This document shows positions 39,586 through 49,725 of a stretch of DNA of 64,000 nucleotides, one piece after another. The notes below the pieces were generated by a model. The model saw only the letters and a program-made list of their open reading frames with translations, searched no databases and had not been told where the DNA came from. How positions within the stretch are numbered: position 1 is the first letter of the stretch; each line of letters opens with the position of its first letter. Source of the DNA: Flavobacteria bacterium BAL38 (GTDB taxonomy: Bacteria; Bacteroidota; Bacteroidia; Flavobacteriales; Flavobacteriaceae); assembly GCA_000169355.1 (NCBI GenBank), contig AAXX01000001.1:124001-188000 (forward strand), in the 5' to 3' direction. The translations under genes were made by a program, and so were the position numbers.

Positions 39586-40386
39586 TTATGACCCTAATTC
39601 TATAGCTCTTATATTGGCTGATTGTATTCCTTCTATTACAATTTCTTGAAGTTCATTTTGATTAAATACAGACAAAGCAGCCTCTGTAGTTCCGCCACGA
39701 GATGCCACACGATGAATCCATTCTTCATTAGAAAGTTTACTTCTATTTTGTAATTGAACCGAACCTGAGAATGTTTGGCTTACCAAAAACTCGGCTTCAG
39801 ATGGTGAAAACCCTAATTTTATAGCCGATTCAATCATAGCTTGCATAAAATAAAACACATAAGCAGGTCCACTACCTGATACCGCTGTAGCAGCATTAAG
39901 CATTTCTTCTTTTTCTATATAAATGGATTTTCCTGTTGTATTGATTAAATTCTGAACAATGAAAAGCTCTTTTCTGTCTACTGCATTTGAAGCACAAAAA
40001 ACCGTCATACCTTCTCCTATTTGCGTTGGAATATTTGGCATTGAACGTACAATTTTAGTAATACCTAATTCTATTTGCATGGATTCAATTGAAATTCCAG
40101 CCATTACGGACAAAACAACATGTTCTGAATTTAAAAACGTTTTAATCTCAAATGCTAATTGCTTGAAATCTTGTGGTTTTACTGCTAAAATTAAAATATC
40201 AGATTCAAATATTTTAGAATTTGGTTTTGAATAAAAATTTTCTAACTCAATTCCATATCTATTCTTCTCATCAATTTTAGATTTATTTAATACTAAAATA
40301 TCGGAAGCTCCTACAAACCCAGAACTCATAAAACTAGTGGCATAGGTTTGTCCCATATTACCAAATCCTATAATTGCAATTCTCAT
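39586..40386 (-). CDS. proC: Pyrroline-5-carboxylate reductase
   Basis: The final NAD(P)H-dependent step of proline synthesis. The 266 residues show the Rossmann motif IGFGNMGQTYA at the N-terminus, VMAGISIESM, RSMPNIPTQIGEGM, and the C-terminal signature region with SGSGPAYVF and RGGTTEAALSVF. It stands alone between two terminators. Confidence 0.95.
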   Translation of the reverse strand: MRIAIIGFGNMGQTYATSFMSSGFVGASDILVLNKSKIDEKNRYGIELENFYSKPNSKIFESDILILAVKPQDFKQLAFEIKTFLNSEHVVLSVMAGISIESMQIELGITKIVRSMPNIPTQIGEGMTVFCASNAVDRKELFIVQNLINTTGKSIYIEKEEMLNAATAVSGSGPAYVFYFMQAMIESAIKLGFSPSEAEFLVSQTFSGSVQLQNRSKLSNEEWIHRVASRGGTTEAALSVFNQNELQEIVIEGIQSANIRAIELGS

Positions 40387-40402
40387 AATTAAATTAAAAA
40401 AT

Positions 40403-40428
40403 AAACCCTGTCTATGCAGACAGGGTTT
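40403..40428 (-). terminator. Terminator of pyrG-yidC
   Basis: A perfect 11-bp stem AAACCCTGTCT / AGACAGGGTTT with a 4-base loop; on the minus strand ATTTTTTAATTT follows. It lies 16 bases after the yidC stop. Confidence 0.88.
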
Positions 40429-40444
40429 GTATAAAGATAAAAAA

Positions 40445-42331
40445 TTATTTTTTCTTTTGTGCGGCTTTTTGAGCTTCTGCTTGCTCCATCATTTCGCGCA
40501 TTTTTCTTTGGAATTTACTTTCCTTCTTCTCTTTAGTCTTATTCTCTTGAATTTGAGCGTGAATTTTATCTTCTTTCACAATGTAATTTTTAATAACTAA
40601 CATAATTCCGATAGTAATTAAATTAGAAATAAAGTAATACAAACTCAATCCTGATGCATAATTGTTAAAAAAGAATAACATCATAAGCGGAGAAATATAA
40701 ATCATAATTTTCATGATTTTCCCCATATCTGGCATACCTTCTTGCGGTGGTGTGCTCATTGCTTGATCTCCAGTTGTCATTTTCATGTAAAAGAAAATTG
40801 CAATAGAAGCTAAGATTGGGAATAAACTCACGTGACTTCCATAAAATGGAATATGGAAAGGCAATTGATAAATGCTGTCGTAAGACGATAAGTCATCTGC
40901 CCATAAGAATGATTTTTGTCTTAAATCGAACATCGATGGAAAGAACTGAAACAACGCATAGAAAATTGGCATTTGCATCACCGCTGGTAAACATCCTGCC
41001 ATAGGATTTACACCGGCTTTAGAATACAATTTCATTGTTTCTTGTTGTTTCTTCATTGGATTGTCTTTGAATTTTTCATTCAATTCAGCAATTTCAGGAC
41101 GTAAAACCTTCATTTTTGCTTGCGACAAGTATGATTTGTATGTAACTGGTGACATTACAATACGAACTAAAATCGTAAATAAAACAATTGCAATTCCGAA
41201 ACCAATTCCTAAACCAGAAATAAATCCGAAAACTGGAATAAAAATATAACGGTTAATCCATCCGAAAATTCCCCAACCTAATGGCATAATTTCGTCAAGA
41301 TTACGTTCATATCCATTCAAAATTTCATATTTAGCCGGACCATAATACCAATTCATATTATAGTTTAAAGCGCCATTTTTAAATTCTAAAGGAACTTGTG
41401 CTGTGAAATTCTTTGTAAAAACAGTATCAACTTCTTCATTATCAACTAAATTATCTGAATTGAATTTAGCTGTTTTAAACTTCGTATCTGTTAATAAAAT
41501 AGAAGTAAATAAATGTTGTTTAAATGCAATATATGAAACGTCTTTTGCTTCATCTTCAGAATCTTTTGCAGCATTTAAATAATCATCTTTTCCGTCTTCA
41601 TATTCAAAGACCAACTCCGTGTAACGATTTTCATACGTAACACTTTTCTCGTTTCTATATGTTTTTAATTGCCATACTAAATCTAATGGTTTAGAAGTAT
41701 TTACTACTTTTTCTAATCCTTGAGAACGGATAGCAAAATCTAACATATACTCGTTAGGTTTTAGTACATAACGGTATTCTAAAAACTGATCTGGACCTGC
41801 TTTTAATTGTAAAGTTAAGACTTGATTTTTACCTTCAGTTGTTACCTTAGGTTCAAAATACATATCTTTTGTATGTAATGCTCTATTGTCTGAAGTATTT
41901 AAAGTAATATCTAAAGAAGCATTATTGTCTTTGATAATTTTTACCGCTTTATTTGAATTTTTCTCAAATTGATCAAATCCTAAAACCGTTGCCTCTACTA
42001 TATATCCACCTTTATTAGAAATTTTAAGTGATAAAACTTCATTTTTTATTTCGGTAACAGCATCAGTTGCTGATGGAAGCGTTGCAGAATATCCAAATGA
42101 ACCTAATTGAGCTTGTGCTGCAGCATTTTTTGTAGAATCTGCTACAGGTGCTGCTTCAATTGTAGAAGTAATTGTTTTAACTTCTTTCGCTTGCTTTTCA
42201 ACTTGTTCCTTTTTTTCTTTTTCTTTTATTTCTTCTGGTGTTGGTGCATTTGACCAAAGCATCCAAATTAAAATTCCAGAAATCAATACAAATCCGATAA
42301 TCGAATTAAGGTCTAATTTTTTTTCTTCCAT
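40445..42331 (-). CDS. yidC: Membrane protein insertase YidC
   Basis: Inserts and folds inner-membrane proteins, with or without SecYEG. The 628-residue protein has the Gram-negative layout: N-terminal membrane anchor (residues 12-25), a large periplasmic beta domain to about 350, then the conserved Oxa1-type core with YKSYLSQAKMKVLRPE, NPMAGCLPAVMQMPIFYALF and a Lys-rich C-terminal tail. It follows pyrG by 52 bases. Confidence 0.97.
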   Translation of the reverse strand: MEEKKLDLNSIIGFVLISGILIWMLWSNAPTPEEIKEKEKKEQVEKQAKEVKTITSTIEAAPVADSTKNAAAQAQLGSFGYSATLPSATDAVTEIKNEVLSLKISNKGGYIVEATVLGFDQFEKNSNKAVKIIKDNNASLDITLNTSDNRALHTKDMYFEPKVTTEGKNQVLTLQLKAGPDQFLEYRYVLKPNEYMLDFAIRSQGLEKVVNTSKPLDLVWQLKTYRNEKSVTYENRYTELVFEYEDGKDDYLNAAKDSEDEAKDVSYIAFKQHLFTSILLTDTKFKTAKFNSDNLVDNEEVDTVFTKNFTAQVPLEFKNGALNYNMNWYYGPAKYEILNGYERNLDEIMPLGWGIFGWINRYIFIPVFGFISGLGIGFGIAIVLFTILVRIVMSPVTYKSYLSQAKMKVLRPEIAELNEKFKDNPMKKQQETMKLYSKAGVNPMAGCLPAVMQMPIFYALFQFFPSMFDLRQKSFLWADDLSSYDSIYQLPFHIPFYGSHVSLFPILASIAIFFYMKMTTGDQAMSTPPQEGMPDMGKIMKIMIYISPLMMLFFFNNYASGLSLYYFISNLITIGIMLVIKNYIVKEDKIHAQIQENKTKEKKESKFQRKMREMMEQAEAQKAAQKKK

Positions 42332-42349
42332 CTAATAATAGTGTTCAGT

Positions 42350-42380
42350 GTTCAGTCCCTAAATTTTGGGATTAGTGAAC
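42350..42380 (-). promoter_or_regulatory. Hairpin in the pyrG-yidC gap
   Basis: GTTCA...TGAAC enclosing TCCC...GGGA can fold as a two-part stem with an AT-rich centre. No T run follows, so it may affect read-through or mRNA processing rather than terminate. Confidence 0.35.
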
Positions 42381-42383
42381 GAT

Positions 42384-44052
<1,669 letters not shown>

Positions 44053-44078
44053 CGTTGTAAATAATTAATAAAATCGTG

Positions 44079-44109
44079 CAAAGATAACACTAATTAGTCA
44101 ATGTGCCAA
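44079..44109 (-). promoter_or_regulatory. Promoter of pyrG
   Basis: The minus strand has TTG (44109-44107), a 20-base spacer and TATCTTTG (44086-44079). Transcription should begin near 44072. Confidence 0.6.
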
Positions 44110-44200
44110 TTAGTCGATGAATCAATTTTGTAATTAAATTGTAAACAATATTCTATCTAACAATGAAAAGACAAAATATTTCGTGAAACAAAATTTTAGA

Positions 44201-44345
44201 GCCACGGATTACACAGATTAACACGGATTAATAATTTTAAACTGTATAAATATTTTATTTTTTTGAGAAGTTTCTTGTGTTATAAACAAAATTTTACAGA
44301 CAAGTATTACACAGATTAACAAAAGGTAATCCATTAATCTGTGGC
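44201..44345. repeat. 145-bp MITE-like element with imperfect inverted ends
   Basis: It begins GCCACGGATTA and ends TAATCTGTGGC, an imperfect terminal inverted repeat. Inside, two ATTACACAGATTAAC blocks (44208 and 44306) lie 98 bases apart, each preceded by a similar AAAATTTTA segment. The same ACAGATTA motif occurs in the 119-bp units at 29.8-30.1 kb. No coding capacity. Confidence 0.7.
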
Positions 44346-44353
44346 AAAAAAAA

Positions 44354-44584
44354 TTACTTTTTTGGAAAGTTCCTGCGGATATTTCGAACGAGTTCTTCTA
44401 AGCCGTTTAGCTTGAGTTCGTGTACCAATTTTAATTGTTCGCCCAATTGTCCTTTTGGAAAACCTTTATTAGCATACCAAACCACATAATACTCAGGAAG
44501 ATCGATTAAATGATAGCCTTCGTATTTACCAAATGGCATTTTGGTGTGTGCGAGTTTTATAAGGAGTTCGTGGTTGGAAGTCAT
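44354..44584 (-). CDS. DUF3820 family protein
   Basis: A 76-residue protein with the full DUF3820 pattern: MPFGKYEGYHLIDLPEYYV, then KGFPKGQLGEQL and LNGLEELVRNI. Family function is uncertain; it is sometimes called a quorum-sensing-regulated virulence factor, with little evidence for most members. Its ATG overlaps the stop of the upstream lipoprotein gene by one base (TAATG), so the two are translationally coupled. Confidence 0.88.
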   Translation of the reverse strand: MTSNHELLIKLAHTKMPFGKYEGYHLIDLPEYYVVWYANKGFPKGQLGEQLKLVHELKLNGLEELVRNIRRNFPKK

Positions 44585-45282
44585 TATTTAGTGAATTTCA
44601 AATGGTTTTTAGTCCAATAATTTTCTATAAATTCCCATTTATCTTCGTAATAACCAGAATCTCTCTTTATCCAATTGATTTCAACTTCCTTTTTATCTAT
44701 AATTTTATTTATAAAAATTCCATTCCTTTTTTCATAACCACAGCCTTTTCCCGTTATATTTCCAATCTTAATACATTTATAATCTGATATGTAGAATAAA
44801 TCACTTTCCCAATTATAATCTGCACATCCAGCTCTATGATATGAGTAATAATAATTTGAATTCTTTATTTTGAAAGGACTTGGATAATACCCTAAATCTT
44901 TAACTATTTCAAATCTTTTTGAATTCGAATCAAAAAGCACTATATCAATAACATCAGGAGTATTGGTTATGTAATCTAATCTCAAATCTTTAAATCCATC
45001 TTCATTAAAATCTAAGATTTCATACTCATCAATGTAATCAAAATGTTTGTAAATAGTGTCGAATTTTTCATTCAAAATCAATAAAGAAAAATCTAAATTG
45101 TCATCCCTAAAGTGTTTGACAATATATTTTTGATTATCGTTAATTAAAGTATCTCTTTTGAATACTTGAATTTGGCTTTTTGTAACACTGATTTCACTCT
45201 TTGAATTCATGTTTTCTAATTTATTTTCTTCATTTCTACATGAAAAGAGTAAGAAAAAAAGCGAAATAATTAAAAACTTCAT
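44584..45282 (-). CDS. Predicted lipoprotein with an FG-GAP-like acidic loop
   Basis: A 232-residue lipoprotein (lipobox FFLLFSC, Cys at 15) with a largely beta structure. The segment EILDFNEDGFKDLRLDY resembles the calcium-binding loop of FG-GAP/VCBS repeats. Two Cys pairs in the C-terminal part (AGCADYNW, YKCIKIG, GKGCGYEKR) may form disulphides. I do not recognise the family. It is coupled to the DUF3820 gene. Confidence 0.72.
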   Translation of the reverse strand: MKFLIISLFFLLFSCRNEENKLENMNSKSEISVTKSQIQVFKRDTLINDNQKYIVKHFRDDNLDFSLLILNEKFDTIYKHFDYIDEYEILDFNEDGFKDLRLDYITNTPDVIDIVLFDSNSKRFEIVKDLGYYPSPFKIKNSNYYYSYHRAGCADYNWESDLFYISDYKCIKIGNITGKGCGYEKRNGIFINKIIDKKEVEINWIKRDSGYYEDKWEFIENYWTKNHLKFTK

Positions 45283-45304
45283 TGGATTTAATTTTGAATT
45301 ATAA

Positions 45305-45324
45305 GAGATTCCTTCGGAATGACA
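45305..45324. repeat. Shortened REP-like palindrome
   Basis: AGAGATTCCTTCGGAATGAC, the 119-bp repeat's palindrome with eight bases (GAAACAAG) missing, leaving a 5-bp stem ATTCC/GGAAT. It lies in the 67-base gap upstream of the 44584-45282 gene. Confidence 0.7.
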
Positions 45325-45349
45325 AGATTGTGGATAAAATTCTGTTTAA

Positions 45350-45754
45350 TTACTTCCAATTAAAAACAATCTCCTTTTTAATATCAGGATGCAAGCTGTA
45401 AAAAACAGGACAAGTCATAGCCGTTCTTTCTAAAATAGTTTTTGTTTTTTCGTCGGGATTAATAGAGAAATGGAAGGTTACATGAATTTCTGTAATTCGT
45501 CGTGGTTCGGTTCCCATGATTTTAGTTACTTCTGCGGTGGAACCTGAGAAATCTACCTCTAAATCACGTGCTTTGATTCCCATAACAGTAAACATACAAC
45601 TAGCTAATCCATTAGCAACTGTATCCGTTGGAGAAAAAGCTTCTCCTTTTCCATTGTTGTCTAGCGGTGCATCAGAAATAATTTCAGAACCGGATTGTAA
45701 ATGTATGGATGATGTGCGTAAATCTACTAAATATGTAACTTTTGAAGTTGCCAT
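45350..45754 (-). CDS. OsmC family peroxiredoxin
   Basis: A 134-residue thiol-dependent hydroperoxide-reductase family protein. Its two reactive cysteines are visible in NGLASCMFTVMG and TAMTCPVFYSLH, separated by the usual distance. It is cytoplasmic. Its ATG overlaps the stop of the LysM gene by one base (TAATG), an unexpected partner for a redox enzyme, perhaps only an organisational link. Confidence 0.9.
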   Translation of the reverse strand: MATSKVTYLVDLRTSSIHLQSGSEIISDAPLDNNGKGEAFSPTDTVANGLASCMFTVMGIKARDLEVDFSGSTAEVTKIMGTEPRRITEIHVTFHFSINPDEKTKTILERTAMTCPVFYSLHPDIKKEIVFNWK

Positions 45755-47634
45755 TATTGTGCTAGTTTAATCGTTAAATCGGTATCATAATACAATAAAT
45801 AACTTGCATTATTAGAAATCAATCCGTTATTTGAATTATAATCAAAAGCGTTTTCAATGTACTCCGTTTTAGTAGTTTCTGCAGATTTAACAAATCCTTC
45901 TGGCTGACAAATTCTTAGCAAGGTATCAAAAGTAACATCAAATCCTTTTTTAGCAACTGCATTTGGATAAATATTATTAATCTTTTTGAATTCTTTTTCA
46001 AATATTTTTTCTTCAGGCGTTGCTACTACTTTCGTTGTTGAAGGAAATAACATTTTTAATTCTGCTAAATTTTTCATTGGAATTTCCTCAAAATTTAAAG
46101 TATCATACAATTCAAAAACAGCCAACTGAATGTCATATTCTTTCTGCAATTCAATTAAAATTTTGGTAATATTTAAAACCGTACTCGCTTTTTCAATTTC
46201 CATAAGAACAAAATTCTTTTGTCCTTTTATTAATTGCGATTTTAAAAGTACCACATCTAAAGCGCCTTTATCATTAAACAAAGCGTGTTTAACTTCTGGA
46301 TGATTCGCTATTATAAAGTCTTTTGAAGTTGTTTTTTTTGTACTAATAACCGCTACAACATTTCCGTTTTTTGACTTAAAATAATCAAACATAGACGATC
46401 GTAAAAGATCTTCTGCAGGAACTGTGTAATATAGATTTGACAACGGTAAGCCACGTTCTTTTGAAAGAGGAGAAATTACTGGGGTATTATATTTTGTAAG
46501 CAACTGAGCTGTAGTTTCTACAATCGAATTTTGAAATGGTCCAATTACTGCATCTGCATTTTCAAAATTATTCTTTGAAATAATAGAGGCTACATTTGAA
46601 GAATATTTAGTGCTTTCTACATCATATACTTTTACATTAACTGGCAATCCTAAAACTTTAGCAGAATCAATTGCCATTAGAGCGCCAGCATAAAAATCTA
46701 AAGTAAGGTTTAAGAATTTATTTGTTTTAATATGATCTGTTCTGGTTTTAATTGAATCGTTATCAATTTTATTCATATTAAAAGGCAACAATAAAACCAT
46801 GTTCTTTTGTTTCGATTTATCAACTGTAGCTATTAAATCTACTCTACTTTTAGTAATCAAGATTGAATCTTTTGCTTTTGCTTGAAAAGTTCCATTTGAA
46901 GGAACTTTCAAAATCATTCCAATTTTTAATCCATCTTGTAAATCAGGATTTAACGTAGTTAATTCACCTTGAGAAATATCAAATTTTTTAGACAAACTAT
47001 AAAGTGTTTCTTTTGGTTGTACTTCATAATCTATAAGTGTAATTTTAGAAGGCTTTTTTAATAAAACACCTGGCTTTAATATAAGCGTTTGCCCTTCATT
47101 TAAACCTCCAATGATTTGTGGATTTAATTGTTCTAACTCGGTAACCGTTAAGCCATATTTGGTAGAAATACCATATTTTGTTTCTTTCGCCTGAACTAAA
47201 TGGGTAGTTGCATTAGAAACCACTTTAGATTTTATTTGATTTGTTTTAACATCTAAAGCCGATGGTTTTGAAACATAAATTTCTTGACCAATTTTTAAGC
47301 CGTTTTGTAATATGTCTTTATTCCAATTTTCAATATCTGATACAGAAACATTATATTTTTTTGAAATTCCAAATAGCGTTTCTTTTTGACTAACTAAGTG
47401 AATAACGGCTTTTCCTGTTGTTCCTTTTGGAATTAATAAAGTGGTATTTTCCTGAAGTCCATTTTTTGCATCAGGATTTAATCTGTAAATATCAAAAGGT
47501 GTAACCTCGTATTTTTTTGCGATTTGAAAAACAGTTTCTCCTTTTGCCACCACATGTTTAATCTGAGATTGAATTGGTAAGACGAAAAGAAAGATCATAG
47601 GGATTAAAAAAATAACTCTTTTTATCATAATCAT
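45754..47634 (-). CDS. Envelope protein with four LysM domains and a periplasmic binding-protein domain
   Basis: A 626-residue exported protein: signal peptide (ends IQSQ), four LysM domains (about 24-70, 77-125, 143-190 and 198-248; for example KHVVAKGETVFQIAKKY), then a type 1 periplasmic binding-protein fold (about 275-600) with MVLLLPFNMNK, FYAGALMAIDSAK, ADAVIGPFQNSIV and ISPLSKERG. LysM binds peptidoglycan; the second half resembles ABC-type substrate-binding proteins and the LpoA/LppC group. A wall-linked sensing or synthase-activating role is inferred. An alternative start is ATG 47628. Confidence 0.88.
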   Translation of the reverse strand: MIMIKRVIFLIPMIFLFVLPIQSQIKHVVAKGETVFQIAKKYEVTPFDIYRLNPDAKNGLQENTTLLIPKGTTGKAVIHLVSQKETLFGISKKYNVSVSDIENWNKDILQNGLKIGQEIYVSKPSALDVKTNQIKSKVVSNATTHLVQAKETKYGISTKYGLTVTELEQLNPQIIGGLNEGQTLILKPGVLLKKPSKITLIDYEVQPKETLYSLSKKFDISQGELTTLNPDLQDGLKIGMILKVPSNGTFQAKAKDSILITKSRVDLIATVDKSKQKNMVLLLPFNMNKIDNDSIKTRTDHIKTNKFLNLTLDFYAGALMAIDSAKVLGLPVNVKVYDVESTKYSSNVASIISKNNFENADAVIGPFQNSIVETTAQLLTKYNTPVISPLSKERGLPLSNLYYTVPAEDLLRSSMFDYFKSKNGNVVAVISTKKTTSKDFIIANHPEVKHALFNDKGALDVVLLKSQLIKGQKNFVLMEIEKASTVLNITKILIELQKEYDIQLAVFELYDTLNFEEIPMKNLAELKMLFPSTTKVVATPEEKIFEKEFKKINNIYPNAVAKKGFDVTFDTLLRICQPEGFVKSAETTKTEYIENAFDYNSNNGLISNNASYLLYYDTDLTIKLAQ

Positions 47635-47658
47635 AATTTAAAAACAATACTAAATAAA

Positions 47659-47717
47659 AAATTTCAATAGCAATTTATATCGTAAAAATAGAATAAAAAT
47701 AGTTGCTATTGAAATTT
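47659..47717 (-). terminator. Long-loop terminator of guaA
   Basis: Perfect 15-bp arms (AAATTTCAATAGCAA and its complement) separated by 29 bases, 25 bases after the guaA stop. On the minus strand the stem is followed by TTTATTTAG, completing a T-rich tail. Confidence 0.7.
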
Positions 47718-47741
47718 ATGTGTTGAAATTGGAAATTTATT

Positions 47742-49274
47742 TTACTCCCATTCTATCGTTGCAGGTGGTTTAGAGCTAATATCATACACTACTCTATTTA
47801 CACCTCTAACATTATTTATAATTTCATTAGAAATTTTCATCAAGAATTCATAAGGCAAATGTACCCAATCTGCTGTCATTCCGTCTGTCGATTCTACTGC
47901 ACGCAAAGCTACTACTTTTTCATACGTACGCTCGTCGCCCATTACTCCTACACTATTTACAGGCAACAAGATTGCTCCCGCTTGCCATACTTTATCGTAT
48001 AATCCGTGTTCTTTTAATCCGTTGATAAAAACCGCATCTACTTCTTGTAAAATAGCTACTTTTTCTGGCGTAATATCACCTAAAATACGAATTGCTAACC
48101 CTGGTCCTGGAAACGGATGACGTCCTAATAATTCATCGTCGATTCCTAAACTTCTTCCCACTCTACGAACCTCATCTTTAAATAACATTCGTAAAGGCTC
48201 TACCACCTGCAATTTCATAAAATCAGGTAATCCACCTACATTATGATGCGATTTAATTGTGGCTGATGGTCCACCCGTTGCAGAAACTGATTCAATAACA
48301 TCTGGATAAATAGTTCCTTGACCTAACCATTTTACATCAGTTAATTGGTGTGCTTCATCATCAAAAACTTCAATGAACGCTTTTCCAATTGCTTTACGTT
48401 TTGCTTCTGGATCATCTAACCCCGCTAAAGCATCCAAAAAGCGTGCCGAAGCATCAACTCCTTTTACATTTAAACCCATTCCTTTGTATTGGTCTAATAC
48501 ATTTTGAAATTCGTTTTTACGTAATAATCCGTTATTTACAAAAATACAATATAAGTTTTCACCAATGGCTTTGTTTAATAAAACCGCGGCTACTGTTGAA
48601 TCTACACCACCAGAAAGTCCTAAAACTACTTTATCGTTTCCGATTTTAGCTTTCATTTCGGCAACTACTTCCTCTACGAAAGCGTTTGGTGTAAAATTTT
48701 GAGGTACTTGAGCAATTTTTACTAAAAAGTTTTCCAACATTTGTTTTCCATCTGTTGAATGGTATACTTCTGGGTGAAATTGGATTGCGTAAGTAGTTTC
48801 GCCTTCAATTTTATATGCTGCGTTTTCTACATCTTTTGTACTAGCAATCATTACTGCATTAGTCGGTAATTTTTTGATAGAATCGGAATGCGACATCCAA
48901 ACTTGGCTATTTTCTGAAACGCCTTCTAAAAACACTTCGTTTTCTTTGATGAAAGAAAGATTCGCTCTACCATATTCTCTTGTGTTTGAAGCGGCTACTT
49001 CTCCTCCTGAAAAATGGGCTAAATATTGTGCTCCATAACAAACGGCTAACAAAGGCATTTTACCTCTAATTTGAGATAAATCTGGATGAAGTGCTTCTTC
49101 TGAACGAACCGAACATGGACTTCCACCTAAGATTACTGCTTTATATGATGATAAATCTGCTGGAATTTTATCGAATGGAAAAATCTCACAGAAAATGTTT
49201 AATTCTCTTACTCTTCGGGCAATTAATTGGGTGTATTGCGAACCGAAATCTAAAATTAATACGTTGTGTTGCAT
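47742..49274 (-). CDS. guaA: GMP synthase (glutamine-hydrolysing)
   Basis: Converts XMP to GMP with glutamine. The 510-residue protein has an N-terminal class I glutaminase (C79 in [12 protein letters not shown]; His/Glu in QFHPEVYH), a PP-loop ATP-pyrophosphatase ([13 protein letters not shown]) and the C-terminal dimerisation domain ending [10 protein letters not shown]. It ends in a long-loop terminator. Confidence 0.98.
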   Translation of the reverse strand: MQHNVLILDFGSQYTQLIARRVRELNIFCEIFPFDKIPADLSSYKAVILGGSPCSVRSEEALHPDLSQIRGKMPLLAVCYGAQYLAHFSGGEVAASNTREYGRANLSFIKENEVFLEGVSENSQVWMSHSDSIKKLPTNAVMIASTKDVENAAYKIEGETTYAIQFHPEVYHSTDGKQMLENFLVKIAQVPQNFTPNAFVEEVVAEMKAKIGNDKVVLGLSGGVDSTVAAVLLNKAIGENLYCIFVNNGLLRKNEFQNVLDQYKGMGLNVKGVDASARFLDALAGLDDPEAKRKAIGKAFIEVFDDEAHQLTDVKWLGQGTIYPDVIESVSATGGPSATIKSHHNVGGLPDFMKLQVVEPLRMLFKDEVRRVGRSLGIDDELLGRHPFPGPGLAIRILGDITPEKVAILQEVDAVFINGLKEHGLYDKVWQAGAILLPVNSVGVMGDERTYEKVVALRAVESTDGMTADWVHLPYEFLMKISNEIINNVRGVNRVVYDISSKPPATIEWE

Positions 49275-49338
49275 GTGTTATTTAAGTACAAAGGAAAAAG
49301 TTAAAAGGAAAAAGTTGTCCTAAAAACCGAACCTCAAG

Positions 49339-49688
49339 TTATTTATTATTTGATTTTACTACTATAGCTCCTAAAATATTTTTTAACTCCTGACTCTCTT
49401 TAATTAATAATTCAAGTGATTCGTCATTACTATCATTTAATTCTTTCAAAACCCTCAACCAATAATTAGTTTCTCTTGCTTCTCTTAAAGCAATTTTTAC
49501 TTTATTTGTAAAATCTGCTTTTGAAGAACCAGCTTGAGATTCTTCATAATTAGCACCTACTGAAGTGCAAGATTTACCTAATTGAAATCTAATAAAATTA
49601 TTTTCAGGATTTGATTCTAATTTTCTTAAAATTTTAGGCAAGAAATTCCAAAATTAAAGGTTCTTTTCAATAAATCATTTTCTTTCAT
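49339..49688 (-). pseudogene. Four-helix bundle (S23/IVP-type) protein gene with a frameshift
   Basis: The intact part, from about 49641 to 49339, encodes a four-helix bundle protein of the 23S rRNA intervening-sequence family (CTSVGANYEESQAG, ADFTNKVKIALREARETNYWL). An ATG at 49688 begins MKENDLLKRTFNFGISCLKF and then meets a stop. One extra base in the AAAA run at 49628-49631 (plus strand) would join it to LRKLESNPENNF and give a normal 116-residue protein. Either the gene is broken or a base was missed in sequencing. The TTG at 49641 is an unlikely start. It lies between purM and guaA. Confidence 0.8.
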
Positions 49689-49725
49689 GATCCCCCTTTT
49701 ACTTTTTACTTTCTACTTTTTACTT

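Noticed and set aside
44584..45754. Anti-phage or defence island around the DUF3820, lipoprotein and OsmC genes
   Set aside because: No nuclease, helicase, methylase or effector domains are present; the genes look like ordinary accessory and stress functions.
49339..49688. Intervening sequence inside an rRNA gene, suggested by the S23-type protein
   Set aside because: No rRNA sequence flanks it; free-standing copies of this family are common.
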